Positions 34,095 to 45,114 of a DNA stretch of 64,000 bases are shown here, in pieces. The notes beneath the pieces are model-generated. The model did not search any database, had not been told where the DNA came from, and saw only the letters and a program-made list of their open reading frames with translations. Origin of the DNA: Cephalotus follicularis. Taxonomy: Eukaryota > Streptophyta > Magnoliopsida > Oxalidales > Cephalotaceae. Location: the NCBI GenBank assembly GCA_001972305.1, contig BDDD01001980.1:1-64000 (forward strand), read 5' to 3'. Both the position numbers and the translations under genes were made by a program. Within the stretch, counting starts at the first letter, position 1, and each line of letters starts with the position of its first letter.

Positions 34095-34543
34095 TGTTAT
34101 GATAAATTGCCTCTTCTGACGAATTCAATAAAATAAGATATGCAAGCGGAATAAAATAAATAAAACACAAGAATTTAACGTAATACGGTTTCGATGTGAA
34201 ACTTACGTCCACAGGCGAAAAAGAATCGACTTTTACTATCACCAATATTGGGATTACAAAGATGTGAGAATAATAAACAAATCAACAAATTCTCAAATAC
34301 ACCAAATATGTGATAAAAATATAGCATTAATTATATACCCAAACCTTGGAGAAAATCACAAGAAGTCAAGCTACTGAAAGAATCGTTCATGCCTGTATAT
34401 AGTACCGCTGCCTATTTTCAACTTTTGGTTGCTACCTTACTCTTTAATTACTGAGACCAAACATATATATATATATATGTTAATTTTATGTTTAGTTAAT
34501 TGTTTATGGACTTTGGACTTAGTAATTTCAAGTCAATATAACA
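34095..34543 (-). repeat. 3' LTR of copia element C2
   Basis: About 449 bp with inverted ends TGTTAT and ATAACA. Next to it on the minus strand is AAGGTGGAGATT, a polypurine-tract-like site. It contains a 31-bp stretch (34411-34441) that recurs inverted at 38430-38460 with one mismatch. Confidence 0.65.
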
Positions 34544-34544
34544 A

Positions 34545-36327
34545 ATCTCCACCTTGACTTGTAATTCCCAAGAACAAAAATAGTAAAAATTTCTTCACCT
34601 TTTCCATGACCCTCATAGGGGTCAAACTCAAACACGAGAAATACCAACCAAGTCTGGGCAATACTCAAACTTGAAAATAATAAGAGGCTTTGTTAACATA
34701 TCAACTGGATTATCTGCAGTACCAAATTTCTTAATGAGAATTTCACCCTCGGCAAAAATATCTCAAATAAAATGATACCATACATCAATGTGCTTTGTCC
34801 TCTCATGATACATATGATCTTTCATCAAGTGTATAGCACTCTGACTATCTGAATAGACGACAGTCACTCCATGATATACACTGAGCTCTCTAAATAAACC
34901 TCTAAACCAAGTAGCTTCCTTAACGCCATCAGTTATTACCATATACTCAGCCTCCGTCGTAGATAATGCAACCGTATTCTGTTATGTAGTTTTCCAACTA
35001 ACTGCACATCCACTAAGAGTAAATACATATCAAGTCAAAAATCTCCTACAATCAAGGTCATCAGCATAGTCTGAATCAACATAACTAGTCAAAATTATAA
35101 ACAAGCACCAGAAGTACCCTTCAAATATGGTAGTATCCACTTAACTGCTTGCCAGTGGACCTTACCAGGACATGATAAATATCTACCGACAACACTGACT
35201 GCATGTGCAATATAGGGACGAGTACATACCATGGCGTACATGATACTACCAACAGTGCTCAAATAAGGAACACGTGACATGTACGTTTCCTCCTCAACTG
35301 TTTGTGGAGATAAAGCTGTTGAAAGCTTAAAATGAGATGCAAGAGGCGTACTAACTAGTTTAACATATATCATCCCAAAATGCCCAAGAACATTCTCTAC
35401 ATATTTCTTCTGAGATAAATACAACTTTCATGCACTACGATCACGCCGAATCTCCATACAAAGAATCTTATTCGTTGTCCCCAAATCTTTCATCTCAAAC
35501 TCTATGCTTAACTGTGCCTTTAGTTTTTTCACATTGGATATATCTTTTACTGCAATCAACATATAGCAACAAATAAATAAAAAAACGATCTGATAACTTA
35601 CCGAAATAAACACAACTGTCATATTGGCTCATGCAATATCCAAGGCTAACTATAAGTGAATCAAATCTCTTACACCATTGTCTAGGAGATTGCTTCAAAC
35701 CATATAAAGACCTCGTCAACAAGCACACATGATCTTCTTTTCCTTCTATCTTAAACCCCTTTGGCTGATGCATAAAAATTTGTTCTTCAAGTACACCATG
35801 TAGAAAAAATGTTTTCACATCAAGCTGCTCTAACTCTAAATTATACATGGAAACTAAAGCACATAAGACACGAATTGAGCTATGCTTAACAACTGGAGAG
35901 AAAACATCATGAAAATCTACTCACTGTATCTGACTGTAGCCCTTTACAACTAACCGTGCCTTATATCTTGTATCTTCCATACCCGAAGTGCCTTCCTTTC
36001 TTTTAAAGACCCATTTGCAACCGACAATCTTATTTCCTTTAGGCGGCATCACAAGATCCCAAGTCTGATTTTTATGAAGAGATTCTATTTCTTCATCAAT
36101 TACAACCAACTATTGAGCAGAATTCGACGAAGAAATATCTTCTGAGTATGTCGAAGGTTCAATGCACTCAACTGCCTCTGCAACTGACAAAGTGTAAGCA
36201 ACAAAATTTTCATAAGCATATCTCTGAGGGGTTTTATAACCCTCCTCGGTCTATCTCTAGAAATGACATGATCTTCCTGAACAACGGGATCATCTGGGAC
36301 AATAACCTCTTCAGTGATGTCAGGCAA
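34545..36327 (-). pseudogene. copia reverse transcriptase and RNase H region of C2
   Basis: Motifs on the minus strand include [11 protein letters not shown] and [12 protein letters not shown], then LEQLDVKTFFLHGVLEEQIF and SLYGLKQSPRQWCKRFD, then VPYLSTVGSIMYAMVCTRPYIAHAV. A degraded RNase H follows toward 34545. These are the standard copia polymerase motifs in order. Fossil, not one frame. Confidence 0.85.
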
Positions 36328-36392
36328 CTGAACTGAACTAGGTTTTGTCTTATGAGTAGGAGTTCAAACTCCATCTGACGAGAATCTCGATT

Positions 36393-37587
36393 TTAATCAC
36401 AAGGAACAGGAGACTTCTTGGGATGAAGCAAAGCAGATTCATCAAAAGTAACATCTCTGCTTATAATAATTTTCTTAGTATTAGGATCAGAACAACACAA
36501 TCTATATCCTTTAACACCATATGCATACCCTAGAAAAATACACTTCCTTGCTCTAGGTTCAAGTTTGCCCTCATTAACATGGGCATAAGCTGGAAAGCCA
36601 AAAATTCTCAAACTTGAATAATCTGCTAGATGCCCTGACCAACCCTCCTCTAGAGTTTTACACTCAATGGGTGTGCAAGGAGAACGATTCACCAAGAAAC
36701 ATGTTATATTAATAGCTTCTATCCAAAACTCCTTTTCTAAATCAACGTTTGATAACATGCACCTAGTCTTCTATAATAAGGTTCTGTTTATACGTTTTAC
36801 AACTCCATTCTGTTGTAGCGTACTAACAACTGCGCGATGTCGCGCAATACCCTCATTCTTGCAGAACTCATTAAAATCACTATCATGAAATTTTAGGCTA
36901 TTATCTGTCCTCAGCCTCTTGATCTGTCTTAATTATAATTTTTCACTGCTTAAAAGTAAAAAAAAAAAAAACATCATTCTTGTACTTTAGAAAATATACC
37001 AAAACTTTCCTGAAAAAATCATCAATGAAGGTAAGCATATATTGAGCACCACCGTCTTTAGATGGAATACTGGATGGACCCCAAAGATCATAATTAATGT
37101 AATCAAGAGTACCCTCGGTCCTGTGAATAGCAGTACTGAAACTTACTCTCTTCTGCTTCCCGTAAATACAATGTTTATAAAAATCTAATTTTCCTATATT
37201 GTGACCTCCCAATAGACCTCTTTTACTCAAATTATTCATCCCCCTCTCACTCGTGTGATCCAGTCGCATGTGCCATAATTTAGTATCATCTGAATCTGAA
37301 ACGGATGAAAAAACTACAACTGAGCCAATTACTATAGAATCTTGTAGCTTGTATAAGCTGTCAACTTTCAATCCTTTCATAAATAGAATAACACCCCTTC
37401 TGATTTTCAAAACTTCGTCTCCACCAGAATACTTGTACCCTTTAGCATCAAGAGAAACCAAAGAGATGAGATTTTTCTTCAAATCTGAAACATGTCTGAC
37501 TTCTCCCAATGTTCTAACAATACTATCATGCATTTTAATTTTAATTGTCCCTATCCCAATAATTTTACAAGAAGCATTATTGTCCAT
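36393..37587 (-). pseudogene. copia integrase region of C2
   Basis: The minus strand has the GAG-pre-integrase and zinc-binding part (LWHMRLDHTSERGMNNLSKR, CIYGKQKRVSF) and the core start (DLWGPSSIPSKDGGAQYMLT, FIDDFFRK), then the C-terminal part (INITCFLVNRSPCTPIECKT, KCIFLGYAYGVKGYRL). Fossil. Confidence 0.85.
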
Positions 37588-37626
37588 TAAAACTACTCCA
37601 CCTAAAACTGGCTCATATGTGGTGAA

Positions 37627-38481
37627 CTAGTCCTTATGTGGACACATGTGATAGGAACATCCTGAGTCGAGAACCCACTCATTTGTATGGCTATTCTTGT
37701 CATCAACAACTAGAAGCAAATCAGAATCACTCTCAACCTCTGTAATACTGGCTTCAGCGGATTTTTCTTTCCCCTTCGGGGACTTAGTATCTGCTTCAGC
37801 CTTCTTTTTATTTTTCAACTTGAAACAATCAGTCTTGACGTGTCCTTTTTTCTTGCAGTAATTAGTTATCAAATTCCTATGTTTAGAATTTGACCGTGGC
37901 TTATTTTTATCATTCTTTATCTGTAAGACGTCATCTATCAACCAAACCGACACCTTGATCATCCTTCACACTTGACGTCAACTCACCATCAATTTTAACT
38001 TTACTCTGCAGATTAGCTTTGACATCCTCAATGGAAAGAGTTTCTCTACCATAAATCATAGTATCCCTAAAGTGCTTGAAAGAGGGTGGTAAAAAACATA
38101 ATAATAATAATAATATGGTTTGATCTTCATCCTCAAGTTTAACATCAATTCTATTTAAATCAGTCGTAATATAACTAAATTTAGCAATATGAGATTTTAC
38201 CGAAGTACCTTCAAACATTTGTAATGCAAACAATCGTTGCTTCAACAAGAGCCTATTTGTGAGAGACTTTGTTAAATACAAATTCTACAATTTCGACAAC
38301 AAATCGGACGCTGTTTTTTCTGCCAAAACCTCATTCGACAAACAAAGCTAGATAGCCGAAAGAGTTTTATCATCCATCTCTTCCCAATCCTTCTTGGACA
38401 TAGTTGCAGGCTTCTTTGATTTTTCAAACAGTAAGGTAGTAACCAAAAGTTGAAAATAGGTTTTAAACTTGATAATTTCAA
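37627..38481 (-). pseudogene. copia gag and protease region of C2
   Basis: The Gag (UBN2-type) part has LTNRLLLKQRLFALQMFEGT and HIAKFSYITTDLNRI, followed by a zinc-knuckle-like CKKKGHVKTDCFKLK and the protease motif VLDSGCSYHMCPHKD. This is the usual N-terminal order of copia polyproteins. Fossil. Confidence 0.8.
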
Positions 38482-38663
38482 GTCAGTCTAACAAATCCAT
38501 ATATATTATTGAAGTGATCACATGATCAGCCATTATACTGAATACCTACCCTATAAATATTTGGACTTTTAGTATGGGCATCCGGCCTTAACAATATATG
38601 CTTGTATATATAATAACAAACACAATATTTTTACGACTATCAATTACTATACAAAAAAACAAT

Positions 38664-39276
38664 GGACAATTACAAATACCTCATTGAGGTATTATTTTAC
38701 AACTTTTTCCTCCCTCTATTTTAAGATACTACAAAAACCTTCCCGGGGTATTAATCCATCCAACAAAAACCTCCTCAAGGTATTAAGATACCCAAAATAC
38801 CCCACACTTTACAACAACAACAACAACAACAATAATAATAAATATACAAAACAAAAACTAAAAATTACAGTACTTTTTTTTAAATCAAGAAAGAAACCAG
38901 CTTTAAAGCCACACACCAGTAGCAAGAAATCTACAGATCTATCCTCGTAAAACAAACAATGTCGAAGATCACTGCAACCTCCCACATTCACTAGGGGGTG
39001 ATCAAGAGCCATGAATGTAGTTTGGAAATACAACTGATCACCCCCTAGTGAAACTACTACCAAAATAGGATCAAAAGCCACTGGTTCAAGACTGGGATTT
39101 TATGGTCCAAAAGGGTTCACCCCCTAGTGAAGATGAGAGGTTGCAATGATTTTCGACATAGTTTGTTTTATGAGAAAAAATCTGCAGATTTCTTGCTTCT
39201 AGTAGGTGGTTGAATTTAAAGCTGATTTCTTTCTTGATTTAAAAAAATTACTGTAATTTTTAGTTTTTGTTTTGTA

Positions 39277-39311
<35 letters not shown>

Positions 39312-39454
39312 GTAAAGTGAGAAGTATTTTGGGTATTTTAATATTTCAGGGAGGTTTTTATTGGATAGATTAATACTTCATGTAGATTTTTATAGCATCT
39401 TAAGATAGAGATAGAAAAAAATTATAAAATAATATGATGTATTTGTAATTGTCC
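38664..39454. mobile_element. fold-back element with arms of about 320 bp
   Basis: The left arm begins GGACAATTACAAATAC at 38664 and the right arm ends with its exact complement GTATTTGTAATTGTCC at 39454. Through the arms, matching words appear in inverted order (ATTTTAAGATACTACAAAAACC, ATACAAAACAAAAACTAAAAATTACAGTA, CAAGAAATC, AAAACAAAC). An (AAC)n/(AAT)n run in one arm faces a (TTA)n run in the other. The loop has a perfect 18-bp inverted pair, TTCACTAGGGGGTGATCA at 38987-39004 and its complement at 39035-39052, plus a third partial copy at 39116-39131. Long arms suggest a Mutator-like or fold-back MITE. No clear target duplication and no coding capacity. Confidence 0.8.
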
Positions 39455-42400
39455 TAAAAAAAATTATCGCAGAGAAACTCGTTTATATAAATATATTGGT
39501 GCATTTATCATTGCAAGAGCAGAAGAGACAAACAGTTTTCTTGATACTGAATTTTCACAAAGACACGTCTAATACTAATATGAACGCAAGTAAGCAATAT
39601 AATTGCTTGAATAGTGCAATAGAGGATCGTGAGACGAAAAAGTCATCCAGTACTTATCAGGCATGACGCTAACATTCATTGTACTATATATAGTATCAAT
39701 TAGTATATTTTTAACACATTTTATTATTGACTAATGAATAATGAGAAGCGATCACAATGAAAATAAATTCCCTTAATTAATTTGTTTGGAAGACAATTAA
39801 GCAAAAAAGGTGACAAGTGTAAAATAGGATTAGGATTAGGTGCGTATCTGCTTGGACTTGTTGGACTCTTAAAAGCTTATCTTTCTTTGACTATTTGAGA
39901 GATTTGTCATTTATTGAGCGGGGACGGATGCCAATGTGGACACATTGAAATTTTGACATACATGGCACCAATTTTAATGGCACAAAGAAAACAAATGGAT
40001 TTTGATTTATCTGTCTGTCCTTTCAATTTTGTACCATATAAGCATGGCACAAACAAATTAACAATAAACAAGTACGGCAATCAGCGTATACGGTTCTAGA
40101 ATTTGTTCTTGTCGACTAAATTAATTAATATTGCAGCACCACATTTTTTTCTTTGTGCCTCTTGCTTTTTTCACACTGTGACTTGTAAGAATTTGTGAAG
40201 ATGTTGGATACGAAACACATGCAACAAAAAGGGAAGCAAACAAAATTAATCTTATGTCAGTAGCAAGCCAAATTAAAATCAGTCAGTTTCATCGGTATAT
40301 ATGCAGGCTATAAGACAAGAACCAATTTTCAAACTCTTAGCTTATTAATTATGGATCGTCAGCGATTATCTCATTCTCGTCTCCAGTATTTTCTTCAACA
40401 TACATATGAGTTCACTCCTGATATTTGTCTTCAACCCAGCCCTATTCACAATGCAATTTTGAGGACGTTTTTGTATGCCTTCTTCGTTAGTATTTTGACC
40501 ACAGAATTACAAAAAAAAAAAAGCACATTGTTTATTATGTCATTCAATATATATCCACTCGTGTAAGCATGATAAACTTACAATACTAAATTTTCTTTGA
40601 CTTTTAACGCACATCCCATCATAAAACTCAATTATACAGATTATATTTAGAAATTTATTCAATTCTTCATTGACCTTTGTCTTATTAATAAAGAACATTT
40701 TCAACACTTGTCAAAGTATTTAAGACTTAAGTTGAGTAGTTGATAATTTCGTGTATACGTAGAAATTAGTCAGTCACAGAAAATTCTTTGAAGTGTTTTA
40801 TATATGAATAATATTTCTTTAACTCCTATCTTTTTTTTCATTATTCATTATGTATACATACAATAATATCAAGTGTTACATGAATTTCTGAGAAAAATTC
40901 ATATAACGATTGAGTAATTGTGTTTAAAATCAAATATTCGTAAATACATTATTAACGTGAAAATTTGTATAAATAATCCAAATAGATAGAACCTAAATCA
41001 CATGATATCATTTTTAAAATATAAATATTAAATCTTGTTGATAATAGAGAATTCCTCTACACCAATATGAGATAAATATTGTTACTTCCTTAAGCCAATT
41101 TACAAACTTGATGTTTTGATAAAATTCCGTGTTTTTTTTACATCAAGCCCATTTCACTAAAAAAAACAACCTTTAAAAAAATCATTTTTATTTTTATTTT
41201 TTTCACTGAACTGGATAAAAAAAATTATATTTATTGTATTCTAAAAGGCCGACCACCGGATACAGAGATCCGATTTGACTTCACGCTTCAATTGCATCCA
41301 GCAGTGAGCGAACCAAGGAATTGGCCACATTATATATAAGCGTGAGAGTAAGCAAGTTGACGAAAAAGTTAGGTGTTGTATCGAAGTGTGATTTGGTTGA
41401 TTATGCGCTGTATCAAAATGTGGTTGTTTGGAATTCAGCCATAAGTTTTCTAGCCTGAATTTCACGGCATACATATATGTGTAAACTAAGCTGTATAAAA
41501 CATGCACCACATATGCTTATATTTCAAAACTTATATACTTCTTCCTCAAAAAATCCAGGCATCTCTTATTAACTGATAATTTTATAATAACTTAAAAAAG
41601 AGAAATAAAGAAAATGAGGTGATCGGAGGAGGCTTCTCGAATACCTAAGTCAGTTTTTATAAAATAATAACACTGGGAACGTAAAAAATAGATTGATTTT
41701 CATAATAAAAGACTTTTCGACCTCATGGTCATAAAGAGATTTACAAATTAGCGTCCAAAAGGATTTGTTAACTTGATCATTATCAAACTTATAATTTAAT
41801 GATGTTAGGATAATTATTATTTCAATGATTAGTTAACGAATATGATACAACAGTATGATCTCACATAGGGGTGAATTTCAATTCATTAATAATCATTATG
41901 TCTCACATGAAAATAAAGACAGGTATATAAAAACATTACACATTACAAAACAAAATGTTAAAGGGGTTACATCATAAACCTCCAACAAAAATTGTAATTT
42001 AGCTGGAACTAATTCTGTTTCGTGTTTGATCTTCAAACTATCGTTAATTGAATTCTATCAAATCACAATTTGCAGATCATAATTAATTAAATATTCTTTG
42101 TTGAATGTGATTGAGCAGTGTAGCACAAAGTGATGTCATCTTTCCAATATAGTATTCAATGAATCGATCTTGTAATAAGGAGTTTTAAGATACCAAACCA
42201 CGTGGCTATCAAGACATGTGTAGTGCAAGCATGCAAACAAGTGGAGCTAAGTATAAAAGAATTGTGATCCACAATGGAAACATTATGACGTGAAGCAGGT
42301 TATTGGTGCATTTAATTAATAATGTATAATCAAGTAAGTAGGGACGGTAATTTTCTCCGCTCTCGCTTTTTTCATTCACTTTTGCTCCTCTTCGCTTTTC

Positions 42401-42720
42401 AACCTGTTTAAAAATTTGGGTGGGGATAAGAGAAAAAATATGTCACATAAGTGGAGGTAGGAAGGGGGTAAAACAAGTGTTTTCTCTGATCCATCATGTC
42501 CCACTCCGTATATTGTATCACATATATTTTATCACATATATGATATACAAATAAATAAACTTTTTAAAATATTATTGTAATATTATATTTAGAATTTATT
42601 ATAATATGTAATTATGTATAATAAATACATATAATCTTTTTTTTCTTAAACTTTAAACAGTTTAAGAATAAAAGAAACTACTAATTATGTGGTTATGTTT
42701 AGCTTATACATCCATGATGT
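39455..42720. other. AT-rich spacer
   Basis: No convincing gene. The longest open stretches are 40351-40566 (plus; MDRQRLSHSRLQYFLQHTYE at its start) and 41241-41510 (minus); neither has a domain I recognise. The stretch at about 42340-42530 (GGGACGGTAATTTTC, GGGTGGGGATAAGAG, then the CCATCATGTCCCACTCC part) looks like a worn MITE of the same style as 42721-42924. Confidence 0.5.
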
Positions 42721-42924
42721 TAGGGATGACAATGAGGTGGATCGAGACAGATTTTGTCATCCCCATTCCCGCCCCCGCCCTGTCAAAGAAATGACGTCCC
42801 AGCCTCCGCCCCGTCCCATCCCGCCATAGAGAAAGGAAACTTCGCTCCGTACCCTGCCCGCTCTTTGACAGGTTGAGGATGAGGATGACAAAATCCATCA
42901 CGATCCATCCTATTATCATCCCTA
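42721..42924. mobile_element. MITE with TAGGGATGAYAAT ends
   Basis: It starts TAGGGATGACAAT and ends ATTATCATCCCTA, 13-bp inverted ends with one mismatch, and is about 204 bp long. The interior is a second inverted arrangement: GATTTTGTCATCCCC near the left and GAGGATGACAAAATCCATC near the right. This is the widespread plant MITE style often placed with hAT elements; the superfamily is inferred because the target duplication is unclear. Confidence 0.65.
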
Positions 42925-44160
42925 TATGTAAGTATTAATTATTTTATTTATTATTTATTATGTTTAATATAATTGACTAAGTATATTGCATCCAGTGTTA
43001 ACCAGAATTGTTCGTGAAAATGATGCCAAGAATTAGTCAATGTAAACCGTAAAACGAAAGCACAACTAAGGTTACCACAAATGCCGTGATTGGGTTTTTT
43101 AAGTGAACTAATCGAGCCCACCATTACGTAGCAACTAGGAAGGCCCCATGTGAAAAAAAAGTAATATATAAATTTATTACGTTATAGTTACTAGATGTAT
43201 AAAATAATTAGATTAATTTAATAAATTTTAATTTTAATATATACATCTATTGACTTTATAAAATATCTGAAAAAATGTCTAAGTCTATTTTTATTTATTA
43301 AGTATATATGTTTGTTTATGTCTATGGGTTCATTTTCGTTACCGTTAGAACGTTATACAATTATAGGGCCAAGTCCAGCTTGCAACCCAAAGTGCAATAA
43401 AGGCTGCAATAATCAATCCCTTAAATAATTCATATCTATAAAGTCCTGATCTCTCACCCTCAAGCCATATATATATATATATATAAGTTTATCAAATGTA
43501 ATTTTTTATAGGCAACTTTTTTTATTGGAAAAAAATTATGAATTTTTTTTTATGTTAATGAATTATACAATAGGTCGGTATGATTAAACTGGACCTGGCC
43601 ACCTTAACAAATAAATGATCAAACCAAATTTTAAAACATCCAATAAAAAGAATGTGTCTTTGTTAAATACATTTGATAGACACATTTTTCCAAACAATTT
43701 ATTGTCTTTTGGTTAAAAATCATTTTCATGATACAAATTTTAAAATAATTTTTTCGTACGTTTGGATTCATTTTATCAAAAACCTGTTTTGTGGTGGATT
43801 TAGATGTCGACACAAACATATTTTTAGGTAGTATATATATATCAAATGAGATTTTTTTTTTGATATTTTTAAGATAAAGAGAAATGAGACTAATTATGTC
43901 TATGATAATACTTCATCTTTGAACTTCTCACTTAAAGAAGTGAGAGTAATATCATCAAACTATTAAGCTATCGACACCAAATGGGACTTAAGTATTCATC
44001 ATGATGTAAAGTGTATAGTATCCGAAAAATTGGCATGAGTGATTAGTCACCAAGATTCTTCAAATGCTTATAATTACCTTAGCGATACTTATTCGGGGTT
44101 AAGAAAATGCTTTACAATGCATTAAGCTAAGCAATGAGATGTTATGACTTGGATTTTATA
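42925..44160. other. AT-rich spacer
   Basis: No gene or RNA found. Several TA runs (about 43469-43485, 43833-43842). The last bases lead into the TATTG target duplication of T3. Confidence 0.55.
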
Positions 44161-44165
44161 TATTG

Positions 44166-44636
44166 TGTTGATGCTGAAATCAACCACACAACAGTCCCAT
44201 ACGTATAAATGCTTGATTTGTAGAGGAAAACGTGCCGAATGCTCCGAGGATGATGTTGGACTTGTGTTCTTTGGTGATCCCTGCACAAAGAGAAAGCAAT
44301 ATATCGAAAGTCCAGGAGGTTTTCCTCCCGGGGACACTCCGATACTTAAGTCAGTTGTTGTACAGAGAATATAATATGTGTGAATGGAAAATTGGTCGAC
44401 CATCCCTTAGTCTTTTTTGGGAATATTTATAGACGTACCTGGTTGTAACGCCTGCTAGCATCATTGTGGAGTTATTGGTCCCTTGATAATGGACGGGATA
44501 ACAGGTCATTACTTTATTATGGGCAGAGGCATTTTCTCAGCCATTATAGGCACGTCCTTAGACGTTTTACCCGTATTTGTGAGTAGTAGAGGACACGTGT
44601 CAGTGCCACAATAATAGGTGAATTTTTCTCATATCA
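44166..44636 (-). repeat. 3' LTR of T3
   Basis: From TGTTGATGCTG to TCATATCA on the plus strand. It has the family block CTGCACAAAGAGAAAGC and GGGGACACTCCGAT. About half the length of the T1 and T2 LTRs, so T3 is a related but separate family. Confidence 0.92.
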
Positions 44637-44845
44637 TATGCCCCACTAGTCTTCCTTTTCTGCGCTTAGCAGAGGAGAAAGAGCATTTGTGATGTGGTCT
44701 AACTTTAAGTTGACCTTCAATGCTTAGTTTGGCTTATTTTGGCTTATGGACCTTGCTTTTTGGCCCAACTCTAGCATTAACTATAGCGTGACAGAGCAAG
44801 CGTAACTCTCGCTTATGTCTTTTCACTGCCGCGCATGGTCTTTTT

Positions 44846-44960
44846 GTTTCCCGCATCTGATTTGATGGGATGATCTATGCCGTTTGATTATGCAGAGATC
44901 TAATGGTCTGAAATCAGTCTAGAGCCCTTTAAATTGCTCTTTTTTCTTGGAGAAGTTTCT
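44846..44960 (+). promoter_or_regulatory. promoter-like block for the antisense ORF of T3
   Basis: GTTTCCCGCATCTGATTTGA at 44846-44865 is identical to the T2 block at 19313-19332. CCTTTAAATTGCTC at about 44926 takes the place of the T2 TATA box. The block sits upstream of the antisense ORF, as in T2. Confidence 0.4.
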
Positions 44961-45114
44961 TTACTTTACACTTCTTCAAATTTCAAAGCTATTGCTCAAC
45001 CAAGTTTTTCGATCTTCCAGACTTTAAATCGATTTCCCTTCGAATCTTATTTTGCAAAAATCTCAGGTAAACCATTCTCTGCTGTTTGTTTTGCAAATTG
45101 ATTAGGGTGTCTCT

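Larger units (their letters stand above)
34095..38493 (-). mobile_element. Ty1/copia element C2
   Basis: On the minus strand the order is gag with zinc knuckle (38481-37800), protease (about 37640), integrase (37587-36393), reverse transcriptase (36109-35095), RNase H (about 35090-34545), then the 3' LTR. This is the copia order GAG-PR-IN-RT-RH. The right end carries the LTR's outer start (TGTTAGACTGACTTGAAATT on the minus strand, matching TGTTATATTGACTTGAAATT at 34543). Flanks AACCC and AATCC differ by one base. It is a fossil with numerous breaks and only one nearly full LTR. Confidence 0.8.

Noticed and set aside
34090-38498. AACCC/AATCC as a certain target duplication of C2
   Set aside because: One mismatch, and AAATC also follows the inner LTR edge by chance, so the match is not decisive.
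40351-40566. 71-codon plus-strand frame as a small gene
   Set aside because: The first 40 codons look less biased than the surroundings, but there is no domain, no clear promoter and the end is low-complexity. Left as spacer.
41241-41510. 89-codon minus-strand frame
   Set aside because: No domain, no neighbouring exon signals, unusual Met start in AT-rich spacer.
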